In this document: piece by piece, positions 8,904 through 17,401 of the stretch | How positions within the stretch are numbered: position 1 is the first letter of the stretch | Layout: each line of letters begins with the position of its first letter | Made by a program: the position numbers and the translations under genes | Assembly: GCA_030652345.1 (NCBI GenBank) | Contig: JAUSAU010000068.1 | Span: forward strand, 1-46,520 | Source: Coriobacteriia bacterium | GTDB lineage: Bacteria; Actinomycetota; Coriobacteriia; Anaerosomatales; PALSA-660 | Direction of reading: 5' to 3' | DNA: 46,520 nucleotides | The notes under the pieces: generated by a model | Database searches by the model: none | What the model was told of the DNA's origin: nothing | What the model saw: the letters and a program-made list of their open reading frames with translations, nothing else

Positions 8904-9626
8904 CTACTGCTTCCAGCGCCCCAGCAGCGTCTGCCCGCCGTACGTCTGCTGTCCGAACTCCACGTTCCAGTCCATGTCGGCGTCGAAGATGATCACGTCC
9001 ACCTGGCTGCCGCGCTTGATGAAGCCGAGCTTGTCGCCCACCTTGAGCTCGTCACCGTCCGTGGCGAGGATGTCGATCTTGTTCACGAACTTGTCGGCGA
9101 TCTCCACCACCGCGATGTCGGGCTGGCCCTCGGCCGACGAAGCGTTCGGCTGGATGAGCACGGTGTTGCGCTCGTTCTCCAGATGGAACGCGGCGGCGAA
9201 GTTGTCGAACGGGCGGCGCAGGAACGCGATGCGGATGTACTCGGAGAGATCCACCATCGGCAGGTTCGCGTCGGCCTTCGTGTAGCGCTGGGCCGTGACG
9301 GTGCCCGCGACCGGCGCGTAGTTGAAGTGCACGTCGAACGGCGACATGTACATGCCGATGATCCAGCCGCTGCGACCCTTCGTCTGCGGCAGCTCGGCGA
9401 TCTCGGTCAGCTCGATACGACGCCCGAGCTTCTCGGAGTAGACGCCGCCGTCCTCGAACTTCTTGATGTAGACGACCTGGCCGTCGGCCGGCGAGATGAT
9501 CGCGTTCGCGTCAGTGGACTCCGGCGTGCGTTGCGGGTCGCGGTAGAACCACACGAAGCGGTTGAGGCAGTAGAGCGTGGTCAGTACCACGACGAGTGCC
9601 GCGGCGACGATCAGGATCCAGGTCAT
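8904..9626 (-). CDS. psd: Phosphatidylserine decarboxylase family protein
   Basis: This 240-residue protein has one N-terminal membrane anchor (residues 3-20) followed by FVWFYRDPQRTP, a hallmark of the short PSD family. SPADGQVVY (Asp47) and MSPFDVHFNYAPVAGTV (His100) are the core motifs. The self-cleavage site is the Gly-Ser of IKRGSQVDV (206-207); the Ser would become the pyruvoyl group. It should convert phosphatidylserine, or a related serine lipid, to the ethanolamine lipid at the membrane. I prefer the ATG at 9626 because AGGAGA lies just ahead of it; an ATG at 9638 is in frame. It follows the ligase-like gene by 42 bases. Confidence 0.85.
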   Translation of the reverse strand: MTWILIVAAALVVVLTTLYCLNRFVWFYRDPQRTPESTDANAIISPADGQVVYIKKFEDGGVYSEKLGRRIELTEIAELPQTKGRSGWIIGMYMSPFDVHFNYAPVAGTVTAQRYTKADANLPMVDLSEYIRIAFLRRPFDNFAAAFHLENERNTVLIQPNASSAEGQPDIAVVEIADKFVNKIDILATDGDELKVGDKLGFIKRGSQVDVIIFDADMDWNVEFGQQTYGGQTLLGRWKQ

Positions 9627-9668
9627 CGTTCTCCTCATGGGGGTGCGGGCTCGCGCGTGGCGGGCGCC

Positions 9669-10652
9669 CTACTTCTCCTTCAGGTACTTCCAGGTCACGT
9701 ACGGGAACTTCGGGACGTAGTATCCGGCAAGGCCCGCCGCGGCGCGAAGGGCGCTCGCGTGCATCGGCGCGACCGGGCGGGGTTCGAAGACACCGGTGCG
9801 CCAGCCTTGGTCGAGCGCCGAGTAGGTCGGGACGAGGCCCTCGCGCTCGTAGAGCTCCCAGACCTCGTCTGCGGCGGTGCGCTCGAGCATCGCGCGCGGG
9901 ATGTCGGCGACCTGCGAGACGCGCTCGAGGATCGGCGCGAGCGGTTCGGTCCAGCCGATCTCGGCGATGGAGCCGCGCAGCTCGTTGTAGGCGTCGCGGT
10001 CGAACGGCAGGTCGGTGGGCAGCGACGCGATCTCGCGGATCGCCCGGGCGATCACGCGGACGCGCTCGAGATCCCACAGCGGGTCGAGCACGCGCACCTC
10101 GATCGTGCCGAGGCGCTTGCTCACGATGAGGTCCTGGAAGCGCTCGGTCGGGTCGTCGCCGAGCGGGCCGACGGCGAACCCGCGCGCCATGCGGTAGCTC
10201 TGGCCGAAGCGAGTCCCCGACGCGCCGGGCGAGTCCGCGGCCAGCAGCGCGAGCAGCGGGAGCGCGTAGGCGAGGTTGCGGTAGGCGCGCTCGCGATCCG
10301 GCGTCCCGACGTGGAACTGCAGGGCGGCGACGTTGGTGGGCGCGTCGTTTTGCAGGAGATGCCCGAGCGGGACCATGAGGCCGCGGGTGCCGACGACCGC
10401 ACCGAGTTCTCGGCGGCGCCGTGCGATGTCGTCCACGAGTTCGTCCGGATCGTCGTGGACGCCGGTGGAGATCTCGACGCAGCTCATGAGGCCCTGCGGG
10501 AGGTCCGCGGCGCGCGCCCAGTTCGACGCCGTGCGGGCGTAGTGCCGCTTCGGGTCCAACCACGTGAGGCGCGCGAGATACGCGAGCGACCCGAGGTTCG
10601 GGCGCTCGGGCTCGCAGACGAAGACCTCTTCCTCGAGGCCGAGGGTGACCAT
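9669..10652 (-). CDS. Glutamate-cysteine ligase family 2 (GCS2/YbdK-like) carboxylate-amine ligase
   Basis: The product has 327 residues, a little shorter than YbdK-like proteins. The start MVTLGLEEEVFV is the family N-terminus, with its Glu cluster for Mg-ATP. SCVEISTGVH, an alternating AALQFHVGT strand and GTIEVRVLDPLWDLE further support a GCS2 fold. Such proteins make peptide-like bonds by ATP-dependent activation of a carboxylate, but only some make gamma-glutamylcysteine, so the substrate is open. A GGAG lies nine bases before the ATG. The gene shares a transcript with psd. Confidence 0.75.
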   Translation of the reverse strand: MVTLGLEEEVFVCEPERPNLGSLAYLARLTWLDPKRHYARTASNWARAADLPQGLMSCVEISTGVHDDPDELVDDIARRRRELGAVVGTRGLMVPLGHLLQNDAPTNVAALQFHVGTPDRERAYRNLAYALPLLALLAADSPGASGTRFGQSYRMARGFAVGPLGDDPTERFQDLIVSKRLGTIEVRVLDPLWDLERVRVIARAIREIASLPTDLPFDRDAYNELRGSIAEIGWTEPLAPILERVSQVADIPRAMLERTAADEVWELYEREGLVPTYSALDQGWRTGVFEPRPVAPMHASALRAAAGLAGYYVPKFPYVTWKYLKEK

Positions 10653-10697
10653 GCGGGGCGGCTCCGGGATCGTCTCGGGGGTGCGTTTCGCGCGGTC

Positions 10698-10703
10698 AGT
10701 CTA
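10698..10703 (-). promoter_or_regulatory. Candidate -10 element (TAGACT) of the ligase-psd pair
   Basis: GTGCTAGACT lies 45 bases upstream of the ligase ATG. It closely resembles GTGCTAGAAT before purF and CGCTACAAT before purL. No -35 is visible. Confidence 0.35.
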
Positions 10704-10721
10704 GCACGCGGGAATGGCGGC

Positions 10722-11171
10722 TCAGTGCGCCCGCGCGAGCGTGGTGAGCGAGGTGGCGAGCGCCGGCGCGATCCACGCGAGCGCGCCCGAGACGGCCGCC
10801 GCGACCACGATGGCGGACAGCCACCCGGTGCCGTGCGTGACGGCCCGCCCGACGGTGATGCCCGCGAGCGCCGGGACGACGTAGCCGACCAGCAGCGAGA
10901 CGAGTCCCCACGTGACGACCGACACCCAGAAGACGGTGTCGGCGTGCCCGCCGTCGTAGCCGCCGCGCGCCGTCGCGATCACGCGGAGGCCGTCGCCGAC
11001 GAGCCACGCGAGCAGGAGGACGGCGACGGCGTAGGGGCGCCTCGCTTCCGAGCCGCGCGGCGAGCCGGCGAGCGCGGCCGCGACGATCGCACCGCCGATC
11101 GCGAACAGAGGGTTGAACTCGAGGCCGTTCGCGACGCCCAGGGCGAGCGTGCGCAGGATCGTCGTCAGCAC
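10722..11171 (-). CDS. Four-helix membrane protein coupled to purF, function unknown
   Basis: This 149-residue protein has about four membrane segments (LEFNPLFAIGG..., RPYAVAVLLLAWLVG, TVFWVSVVTWGLVSLLVGYV, GWLSAIVVAAAVSGALAW). I do not recognise the family. The frame is open further upstream, but that part lies inside purF. The GTG at 11171 overlaps the purF stop by seven bases, so translation is probably coupled. Small membrane proteins are also coupled to purS and purQ in this window. Confidence 0.65.
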   Translation of the reverse strand: MLTTILRTLALGVANGLEFNPLFAIGGAIVAAALAGSPRGSEARRPYAVAVLLLAWLVGDGLRVIATARGGYDGGHADTVFWVSVVTWGLVSLLVGYVVPALAGITVGRAVTHGTGWLSAIVVAAAVSGALAWIAPALATSLTTLARAH

Positions 11172-12613
11172 TTCGGCGCGGACTCGAGCGCCATCTTGCC
11201 CTTCCGGACCGACTCCGGGATGTCCACCGGGTAGTCGCCGTCGAAGCAGGCCAGGCAGTACTGCGACGAGTCGCCGCCCGTGGAGGCGACCATGTCCTCG
11301 ATCGAGAGGTACGCGAGCGAGTCGGCGCCGATGTGCTCGCGGATCTCCTCGACTGACTTCTGGGAGGCGATGAGCTGCTCCTGTGTGTCGGTGTCGATGC
11401 CGTAGAAGCACGGCCACTTCACCGGCGGCGACGTGATGCGCATGTGCACCTCGAGCGCCCCGGCCTCGCGCAGCAGCGCGACGAGCTTCTTCGTGGTGTT
11501 GCCGCGCACGATCGAGTCGTCCACGACGACGATACGTTTGCCCTCGAGCGCGTGGCGCATCGGGTTGAGCTTCAGGCGGATGCCCTGCTGGCGCAGCGTC
11601 TGGCTCGGCGAGATGAACGTGCGGCCGACGTAGCGGTTCTTGGCGAGCCCTTCGCCGAACGGGATGCGGCTCTCCATCGCGTAACCGGTGGCCGCCGGCG
11701 TGCCCGAGTCCGGGACGCCGATGACAAGGTCCGCCTCGACCGGCGCTGAGCGCGAGATCGCGGCGCCCATGCGCTGCCGCGCCTCGTACAGCGTGCAGTC
11801 GTACATGAACGAGTCGGGCCGCGCGAAGTAGACGAACTCGAACATGCAGAGGCTGCGTCGGCCCGCAGGCACGCCCTGTTCGCTCTCGAGCCCGTTCGCG
11901 GAAATCTTGATCAGTTCGCCCGGCTCGACGTCACGGACGTACTTCGCACCGACGATGTCGAGCGCGCACGTCTCGGAGCAGACGACCCAGCCGCCGTTCT
12001 CCAGCGTGCCGAGGACGAGCGGGCGCACGCCGTTCGGGTCACGGAAGGCGTAGAGCGCCTCCTCGGTCATCATCACGACGGCGTAGGCGCCGGTGATCAG
12101 GCGCATCGTCTCGCGGATGCCGCCGCGCAGCGAGTTGTGCTCCTGCGTGAAGTGGTCCACGAGCGTGGCCATGACCTCGGAGTCCGTGGTTGAACGGAAG
12201 CGGACGCCGTGGCCCTTCATCTTGTCGCGCAGGACGACCGTGTTGACCAGGTTGCCGTTGTGCGCGAGTGCGATGGTGTTCGGCCCGATCGAGGAGAGCA
12301 TCGGCTGGGCGTTCTCCCACGACGTGGAGGAGCCGGTCGTGGAGTAGCGGGTGTGGCCGATGCCGATGTGGCCGTCGAGCGTGGCCAGGTCGGACTCCTT
12401 GAACACCTGCGGGACGAGTCCGAGCTCCTTGCGAAGCGTCATCGTGTGGCCGTCCGCGACGGCGATGCCGGCCGACTCCTGGCCGCGGTGCTGCAGCGCG
12501 TGGAGTCCGAAGTAGATGAGGCGGCCGACCTGCTCGCCGGGGGCGTAGACGCCGAACACGCCGCACGCCTCTTCGGGACTGTCGGGGGCTTCGGAGAGGA
12601 TCCAGTCATCCAT
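11165..12613 (-). CDS. purF: Amidophosphoribosyltransferase, iron-sulfur (Bacillus) type
   Basis: The product has 482 residues. It uses glutamine to aminate PRPP, the committed step of purine synthesis. A 16-residue propeptide ends before CGVFGVYAPG, so Cys17 becomes the catalytic N-terminal nucleophile after processing. HRGQESAGI, TRYSTTG and AHNGNLVN build the glutaminase site. VVVDDSIVRGNT is the PRPP loop. Cys residues in SLCMFEF, KWPCFYGID and QYCLACFDGDYPV match the 4Fe-4S ligands of the B. subtilis enzyme, so oxygen sensitivity is expected. The ATG at 12613 lacks a close Shine-Dalgarno (AGGA is about 15 bases away) but fits the propeptide length and the candidate promoter. Confidence 0.95.
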   Translation of the reverse strand: MDDWILSEAPDSPEEACGVFGVYAPGEQVGRLIYFGLHALQHRGQESAGIAVADGHTMTLRKELGLVPQVFKESDLATLDGHIGIGHTRYSTTGSSTSWENAQPMLSSIGPNTIALAHNGNLVNTVVLRDKMKGHGVRFRSTTDSEVMATLVDHFTQEHNSLRGGIRETMRLITGAYAVVMMTEEALYAFRDPNGVRPLVLGTLENGGWVVCSETCALDIVGAKYVRDVEPGELIKISANGLESEQGVPAGRRSLCMFEFVYFARPDSFMYDCTLYEARQRMGAAISRSAPVEADLVIGVPDSGTPAATGYAMESRIPFGEGLAKNRYVGRTFISPSQTLRQQGIRLKLNPMRHALEGKRIVVVDDSIVRGNTTKKLVALLREAGALEVHMRITSPPVKWPCFYGIDTDTQEQLIASQKSVEEIREHIGADSLAYLSIEDMVASTGGDSSQYCLACFDGDYPVDIPESVRKGKMALESAPKC

Positions 12614-12657
12614 GAGGGGGTGAGGGTCTTCCTGCGAGGGTTCGCCAGAGACGACGC

Positions 12658-12663
12658 ATTCTA
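12658..12663 (-). promoter_or_regulatory. Candidate -10 element (TAGAAT) of purF
   Basis: GTGCTAGAATGCG gives a near-consensus -10 44 bases before the purF ATG. It lies in the 68-base gap after the deacetylase gene. No -35 is visible. Confidence 0.45.
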
Positions 12664-12681
12664 GCACGGGGGTGCGATGCG

Positions 12682-13407
12682 TCAGCGCGCGGCAGACCCG
12701 AGCAGTTCGCTGACCGTCACGACGCGATAGCCGCGCGCCTTGAGACCGTCGAGGACGATCGCGAGCGCTGCCACCGAACCGGCGCGCCTGCCCATCCCGT
12801 CGTGGACGAGGATGATGTCGCCCGGGTGGACGCGGCGCAGGATGCGAGCCGCCCGCGCCTCCGGAGACGGGAGCTTCCGGCTCTCGATGCACAGGCTCCA
12901 GTTCACGACGCGCAGGTCCGCAGCCGCAGCGGCTCGCAGCCCCGCCGGCGTCACCCGCCCCCGGGGCGGCCTGAAGTACGACGGCCACCGTCCGGTGATC
13001 TCCTCGATGGCGGTCGCGCCGGCCCACACCTCACGGGACGTCTCGTCGGAGGAGATGACGCCCATGTCGGGATGCGACCAGGTGTGGGCGGCGACCTCAC
13101 AACCGAGAGCCACCTGCCGACGAACAAGCGCGGGATGGAGCTGCGCGCTCGTTCCGACGACGAAGAACGTGGCCCTGGATCCCGTTCGCGCGAGTTCGTC
13201 GAGCACACGAGGCGTATACGTGTCCGACGGCCCGTCATCGACGGTCATTGCGACCACCCGCTCGCCGATCGGCACGTCACGGATGACGGCTGCGCTTCGG
13301 CGCGGGACACCCCGGATGCCGAACAGCGGGGCACTGGTCGCGATGGACACGACGGCCGTGACGGCGAGCAGCGCTGCCATCGTCCGCGCGATCCGAGCGT
13401 CGAACAC
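12682..13407 (-). CDS. Membrane-anchored polysaccharide deacetylase (CE4/NodB family)
   Basis: This 241-residue protein has an N-terminal signal anchor (about residues 8-29) and a NodB homology domain. Motif 1 is TVDDGPSD (catalytic Asp57, metal Asp58), motif 2 is HTWSHPD (His108 and His112), motif 3 is FRPPRG, and the late motif is ILVHDG. Family members remove N-acetyl groups from peptidoglycan or other surface glycans outside the cell, so a role in wall modification is likely. The start is GTG, with AGGGGA seven bases upstream. It follows the DUF4126 gene by 38 bases. Confidence 0.9.
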   Translation of the reverse strand: MFDARIARTMAALLAVTAVVSIATSAPLFGIRGVPRRSAAVIRDVPIGERVVAMTVDDGPSDTYTPRVLDELARTGSRATFFVVGTSAQLHPALVRRQVALGCEVAAHTWSHPDMGVISSDETSREVWAGATAIEEITGRWPSYFRPPRGRVTPAGLRAAAAADLRVVNWSLCIESRKLPSPEARAARILRRVHPGDIILVHDGMGRRAGSVAALAIVLDGLKARGYRVVTVSELLGSAAR

Positions 13408-13445
13408 GGCAGTCCCCTGACGTCGCTTCTCGTGGGCAGGTCGGA

Positions 13446-14021
13446 CTACGGGCCGGGCGTCCCGCCGTACGCCTCATGCGGCCGGAGCGACCGGCGCCGA
13501 CGCACCCACAGGCGCCATAGCATGAACGCGATCGCCGCGAGGGCGACACCGACGAGAACCGGGGCGACGAGAGCGAGGATGGACGTCACTGCGGCGAGGA
13601 TGTCCTCGAGGATGCTGACCACCGGCGCGCCGGTGCCGCCGGTCGCGGCGTTGACCACCGGCCGGGTCGCAGCCTTGGCGGCGTGCACGCCACCCGCCAG
13701 AAGCACGCCTGCGAAGACCCAGATAGCCGGATCGATGCCACTGCGCGACATCGAGGCTGCCATGAGCAGTCCGCCGGCCGCCGGCCGCATGACCGTCTGG
13801 AGGACATCGTTAACGTGGTCGACACCGGGGATCTTGTCAGCAAGGATCTCGACGAGCAGGAGCACCGCGATCAGCGCGATCGCCCACCACGAACCGAGCA
13901 GCGCGTACGGCTCTCGGAGATCGACCCATCCGGCCGCCTCCGCGATGGCCACGGCGAGCAGCGGGATGTAGGCGTTGAGGCCCGCGGGTACGGCGAGGCC
14001 GAGTCCGGTCAGCAGCTCCAC
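13446..14021 (-). CDS. DUF4126 family membrane protein
   Basis: The product has 191 residues and about five hydrophobic segments. VELLTGLGLAVPAGLNAYIP and the loop ADKIPGVDHVNDVLQTVMRPAAGG are typical of DUF4126. Its function is not known. The open frame continues 18 codons upstream, but GGGAGG seven bases before the GTG at 14021 decides the start. It precedes the deacetylase gene, probably in one transcript. The 91 bases to the next gene upstream hold no promoter I would name. Confidence 0.75.
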   Translation of the reverse strand: MELLTGLGLAVPAGLNAYIPLLAVAIAEAAGWVDLREPYALLGSWWAIALIAVLLLVEILADKIPGVDHVNDVLQTVMRPAAGGLLMAASMSRSGIDPAIWVFAGVLLAGGVHAAKAATRPVVNAATGGTGAPVVSILEDILAAVTSILALVAPVLVGVALAAIAFMLWRLWVRRRRSLRPHEAYGGTPGP

Positions 14022-14112
14022 ATCGGTACCTCCCGTCGAACGGCTTTCCAGCAGGGTACGCCGCGGGTCCGACACCTGTCACGGGTCGAACACGTGCGCG
14101 CTCCTTCCGGTG

Positions 14113-17100
14113 TCACCTCACGGTGACGTAGCGCGTCGCCGAGTTCGCCGCATGGGAGGCGTCACCGCGGTAGCGGGTGACGATCATCCACCTGCCCGCA
14201 TACGGCAGGGAGACGCTGCGGACGTAGCGGCTGTATGACCGATACCGGGCTGCCCGCGTCGAATAGGAGCGTCCGATGACCCAACGCCCGCGCACGTAGC
14301 GGTAGGCGTACACGTACACCGTCGCGCCGTTGTGAGCGGGCTTGAGGTAACCCGAGACGCTGAACGTGCGTGCATGGCGCGCGGACGTCGGCGCGTAGAG
14401 GCTCAGATACACCAGCGGCGACACGCTCACGACCGGACCATAGGTCGTGGCCAGGCCGGCCTGCCGCCAGCCGAGGCGATAGTAGGTGCGCGCCGAGGGG
14501 CGGACCTCCTGAACGAACTCGGCATCGGTCGTCCCGGCCGTCATGGTCGTCGTGAGCGGCGTCCACAGCGAGCTCCCGTTCGGCGACCACTCGAGCACCA
14601 CCTCGTTGCGAGGCATGCCCCAGCCGAAGCGATCCCTCAGCGAGCAGTAGAGCGTCGAGGCGCCGCCGTACGCCACGCTCGGGGGCATCACGACGATCGA
14701 CGGACGCCCTTGCGCCGCCTCGAGCACGAGGCGCGGAGAGAGCCCTGTGATCTCGCGAGCCGCTCCGGTCAGTTCGATGGTCGTGGTCGGCTCGGCCGGC
14801 GACACGACGCCCGTGTCCTCGATGCCGAAGACGCGGCTCGCGAACACGCCGCGCTCGTCATCGACCCGGACCGCATACGAGCCGGGCACGAGGTGCGTCA
14901 TCCCGCCGGGTCCGGACGAACCGTCATACGCGAAGACTCCGTCCGACGCCGCGTAGCCGGTTCCGACCTCACGCCACAGACCGGCGGACTTGTACAGGAG
15001 GGTGAGGCGGAGGCGGTCGGCCGAGAAGACACCCGGCGCGCCATCGGGAGCCATGACACGGCCGGAGAGGGTCGCTCGAACAGGCAGCGTCACGTCGAGC
15101 GTCTGGTCCGCTGCGACGGGATAGGTCTCGCACAGCGAACGGAACGGGGTTCCACCGTGGTAGACCTCTGCCAACTCGGGAAACGCCGCGCCGGGCACGA
15201 AGCTGACGGCATAATCGCCGGGAACGAGGTTCTCGACCTCATAGGAGCCATCGAACCCTGTCGTCGCGGACCAGCGCGTCTCCGTCGTGTCGCCGACGCG
15301 CTCCAAGATCACCTGCGCGCCGCGTACGCGGGCGCCACCACCATCGGAGACGATGCCGCTCATGCGCAGTCCGGACGTGACCTCGTCCGAGCCGACGTCC
15401 GCGACCACACCGTCGACCACCGTGACGTCCTCAGCCCCGGCGAAGCTCGTGGAGCCACCGTGGTAGCGCGGTGCGAATGCTGCCGCATCGTCGTTCGCGT
15501 TGCCGCCGAGCGGCCTGAACAGCACCTTGTAGGTGCCGGGGGGCAGTCCCGCGACCGAGTACGTGCCCTCCTGTGACAGAGCGGCGTCCTTCGTGAAGCT
15601 CGCATCGACGGCGCGGACCACGACGGCGCCATCGCCACCCTGCACGCGACCCCCGCCCTCGTACGACAGCACTCCGGCGATCGAGCCGCCCCGCATGAGA
15701 GCACGGTCCGGCAGCCGGACGTCGCCGGTCGTCATCGTCACGCGACTGGCTGCGTCGGGGGAACTCGCTCCGCCGCTGTAGGTGGGTGCCCAGCCCTCGA
15801 CGGCGAAGCGCAGCACGTAGGAGCCCGCGGGCAGGTCGCCGATCACGTACTCGGATAGACCGTCACCGGACACCGGCCAGGTCCCGCGCCACACCCATGC
15901 GCCACTCGCGTCGGCGCTGAACGCATCGACCGTTCCGATCGGCAGGCCCTCGGGATCGGCCGGAAGCGGACTTCCCCCGGCGTCCGTCAGTTGACCCGAG
16001 AGTGTCCCCGACAGCGGCATGAGGATCGGGGCGACCGTCCACGTCCTGCCCTCGTGCTGCTGGACCCAGACTGCGTCATCGCGATCCTGGACGTTGCCGT
16101 AGAAGGTCGTGAGATGCTGGCCGTTCACGTCGAACGCGCTCAGCTCGACGGGTCCTGCAGCGAGCCCGCCGACCTCGAACAGGCCGTCGCCCGTCGTATA
16201 CGTCTCGACGCTCGTGACGATCGTGCGAGCGGTCTGCGGGTCGTACTGCTGAGCGAGGACGACCATCCCTCCGAGGGGCATGTTCGTGCCCGCCTCCTTG
16301 ACCACGCCCCGGATACGGCCGGCGGGTCGGAGCGTCGCATCGGCGCGAACCGCGACGTCCGATGAGGTGACGTCGATGGAGGCGGCGGTCTCCCAGGCGA
16401 GGTAGCGCATGCGGTCCGCGTCACTGACGCTTACGGACCAGGCACCGAGCGAGACACCGCTGATGGAGTAGGCGCCCGACGCATCCGTGAAGACCGGCGG
16501 GAGCGGATCGAGCGCCGCATCCGAGAGACCCTCGTCAACGAAGCGCGCTGCCACCTCGGCACCCGCGACGGGCCGGCCGGCCGCGTCCTTCACGACCCCG
16601 ACGATCGAGCTCGTGCGGGCCATCAGCTGTCCGGCGGTCACGGTCACGCCTTCGCTGGCGGACACGATGCCCGCGGCGCTCGTGCGCGTGGCCGAATCGT
16701 AGAAGAAGTTGCTCCACACGTGCGCCCGGTCGGAGAACAGGACCTTGTAGTCGGCGCTCGCCCCCACCGGGAGTTCCAGGTCGAAGCGGTACAAGCCGAA
16801 CGCGCTCGCGGTGGTCGTCGCCGTCGCCGCGGGCTCCCACACGCCGTCCTGCTGCTTCAGCAGCGTGACCGAGATCTGATCGAGCGACTTGATGTCGGTG
16901 GTCTCCCACGCCTTCCCGACGATCCGTGCGAAGCGCGGAACCTCGATACCCAGAATGACCGCAGCGCCCGGGCCGACGACGAAAGGCTCGTACCCCTGGC
17001 TCTGGAACGCGGCGCCCGCACTCTTCCAGCAGACAGTCGGGTGCTCGGGGACGACAGCCGGATCGACGATGCGCAGGTAGTACGCCTGCGGAAGGATCTC

Positions 17101-17370
17101 CGTGATCGGGATATCGATCGAGTACGCGCCTCCCGCGCCACTGACCGCGGCCGCGACCAACGAGCCCGTCCCGTCGGCCCGGTAGAGCTCGACATCGAGC
17201 CCGACGAGGGGCGAGCCCGCACCGTCCGAGAGTGATCCGGCGACGACCGCGGAATCGACGGCGTATGCGGTCCCCGGCATGAGGATGGCGAACAGTGCGA
17301 TCGCCACGACCAGCACGGCGACGAAGCGCGCCCGGACGGCGGTCAGGTACGGGCTCGGAATCGTGGACAC
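14113..17370 (-). CDS. Secreted multi-domain protein of carboxypeptidase-regulatory-like repeats with C-terminal surface module
   Basis: The product has 1085 residues with a signal peptide (about 1-37, ending GTAYA). Most of it is a string of roughly eight 80-100-residue beta units with the CarboxypepD_reg pattern, such as GVVKDAAGRPVAGAEVAARF, GVVKEAGTNMPLGGMVVLA and GQLTDAGGSPLPADPEG, each followed by GxYxxxxLxxGxY. I see no catalytic motif. About 200 C-terminal residues form two tandem Ig-like units: one with YGGASTLYCSLRD, then a basic Tyr/Arg-rich one ending RYVTVR, as in the subtilase. GGAGG eight bases before the GTG at 17370 favours it over the ATG at 17385, which has no Shine-Dalgarno. 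It starts 31 bases after purL. Confidence 0.8.
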   Translation of the reverse strand: MSTIPSPYLTAVRARFVAVLVVAIALFAILMPGTAYAVDSAVVAGSLSDGAGSPLVGLDVELYRADGTGSLVAAAVSGAGGAYSIDIPITEILPQAYYLRIVDPAVVPEHPTVCWKSAGAAFQSQGYEPFVVGPGAAVILGIEVPRFARIVGKAWETTDIKSLDQISVTLLKQQDGVWEPAATATTTASAFGLYRFDLELPVGASADYKVLFSDRAHVWSNFFYDSATRTSAAGIVSASEGVTVTAGQLMARTSSIVGVVKDAAGRPVAGAEVAARFVDEGLSDAALDPLPPVFTDASGAYSISGVSLGAWSVSVSDADRMRYLAWETAASIDVTSSDVAVRADATLRPAGRIRGVVKEAGTNMPLGGMVVLAQQYDPQTARTIVTSVETYTTGDGLFEVGGLAAGPVELSAFDVNGQHLTTFYGNVQDRDDAVWVQQHEGRTWTVAPILMPLSGTLSGQLTDAGGSPLPADPEGLPIGTVDAFSADASGAWVWRGTWPVSGDGLSEYVIGDLPAGSYVLRFAVEGWAPTYSGGASSPDAASRVTMTTGDVRLPDRALMRGGSIAGVLSYEGGGRVQGGDGAVVVRAVDASFTKDAALSQEGTYSVAGLPPGTYKVLFRPLGGNANDDAAAFAPRYHGGSTSFAGAEDVTVVDGVVADVGSDEVTSGLRMSGIVSDGGGARVRGAQVILERVGDTTETRWSATTGFDGSYEVENLVPGDYAVSFVPGAAFPELAEVYHGGTPFRSLCETYPVAADQTLDVTLPVRATLSGRVMAPDGAPGVFSADRLRLTLLYKSAGLWREVGTGYAASDGVFAYDGSSGPGGMTHLVPGSYAVRVDDERGVFASRVFGIEDTGVVSPAEPTTTIELTGAAREITGLSPRLVLEAAQGRPSIVVMPPSVAYGGASTLYCSLRDRFGWGMPRNEVVLEWSPNGSSLWTPLTTTMTAGTTDAEFVQEVRPSARTYYRLGWRQAGLATTYGPVVSVSPLVYLSLYAPTSARHARTFSVSGYLKPAHNGATVYVYAYRYVRGRWVIGRSYSTRAARYRSYSRYVRSVSLPYAGRWMIVTRYRGDASHAANSATRYVTVR

Positions 17371-17401
17371 AGGCTCATCCTCCATGGTGCACGGACAGGC
17401 G

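Noticed and set aside
6849..11234. A 1461-codon plus-strand open frame
   Set aside because: It runs antisense across the subtilase, psd, ligase and purF genes, all with clear family motifs. Its translation is Arg/Val/Asp-biased low-complexity sequence, typical of a GC-rich shadow frame.
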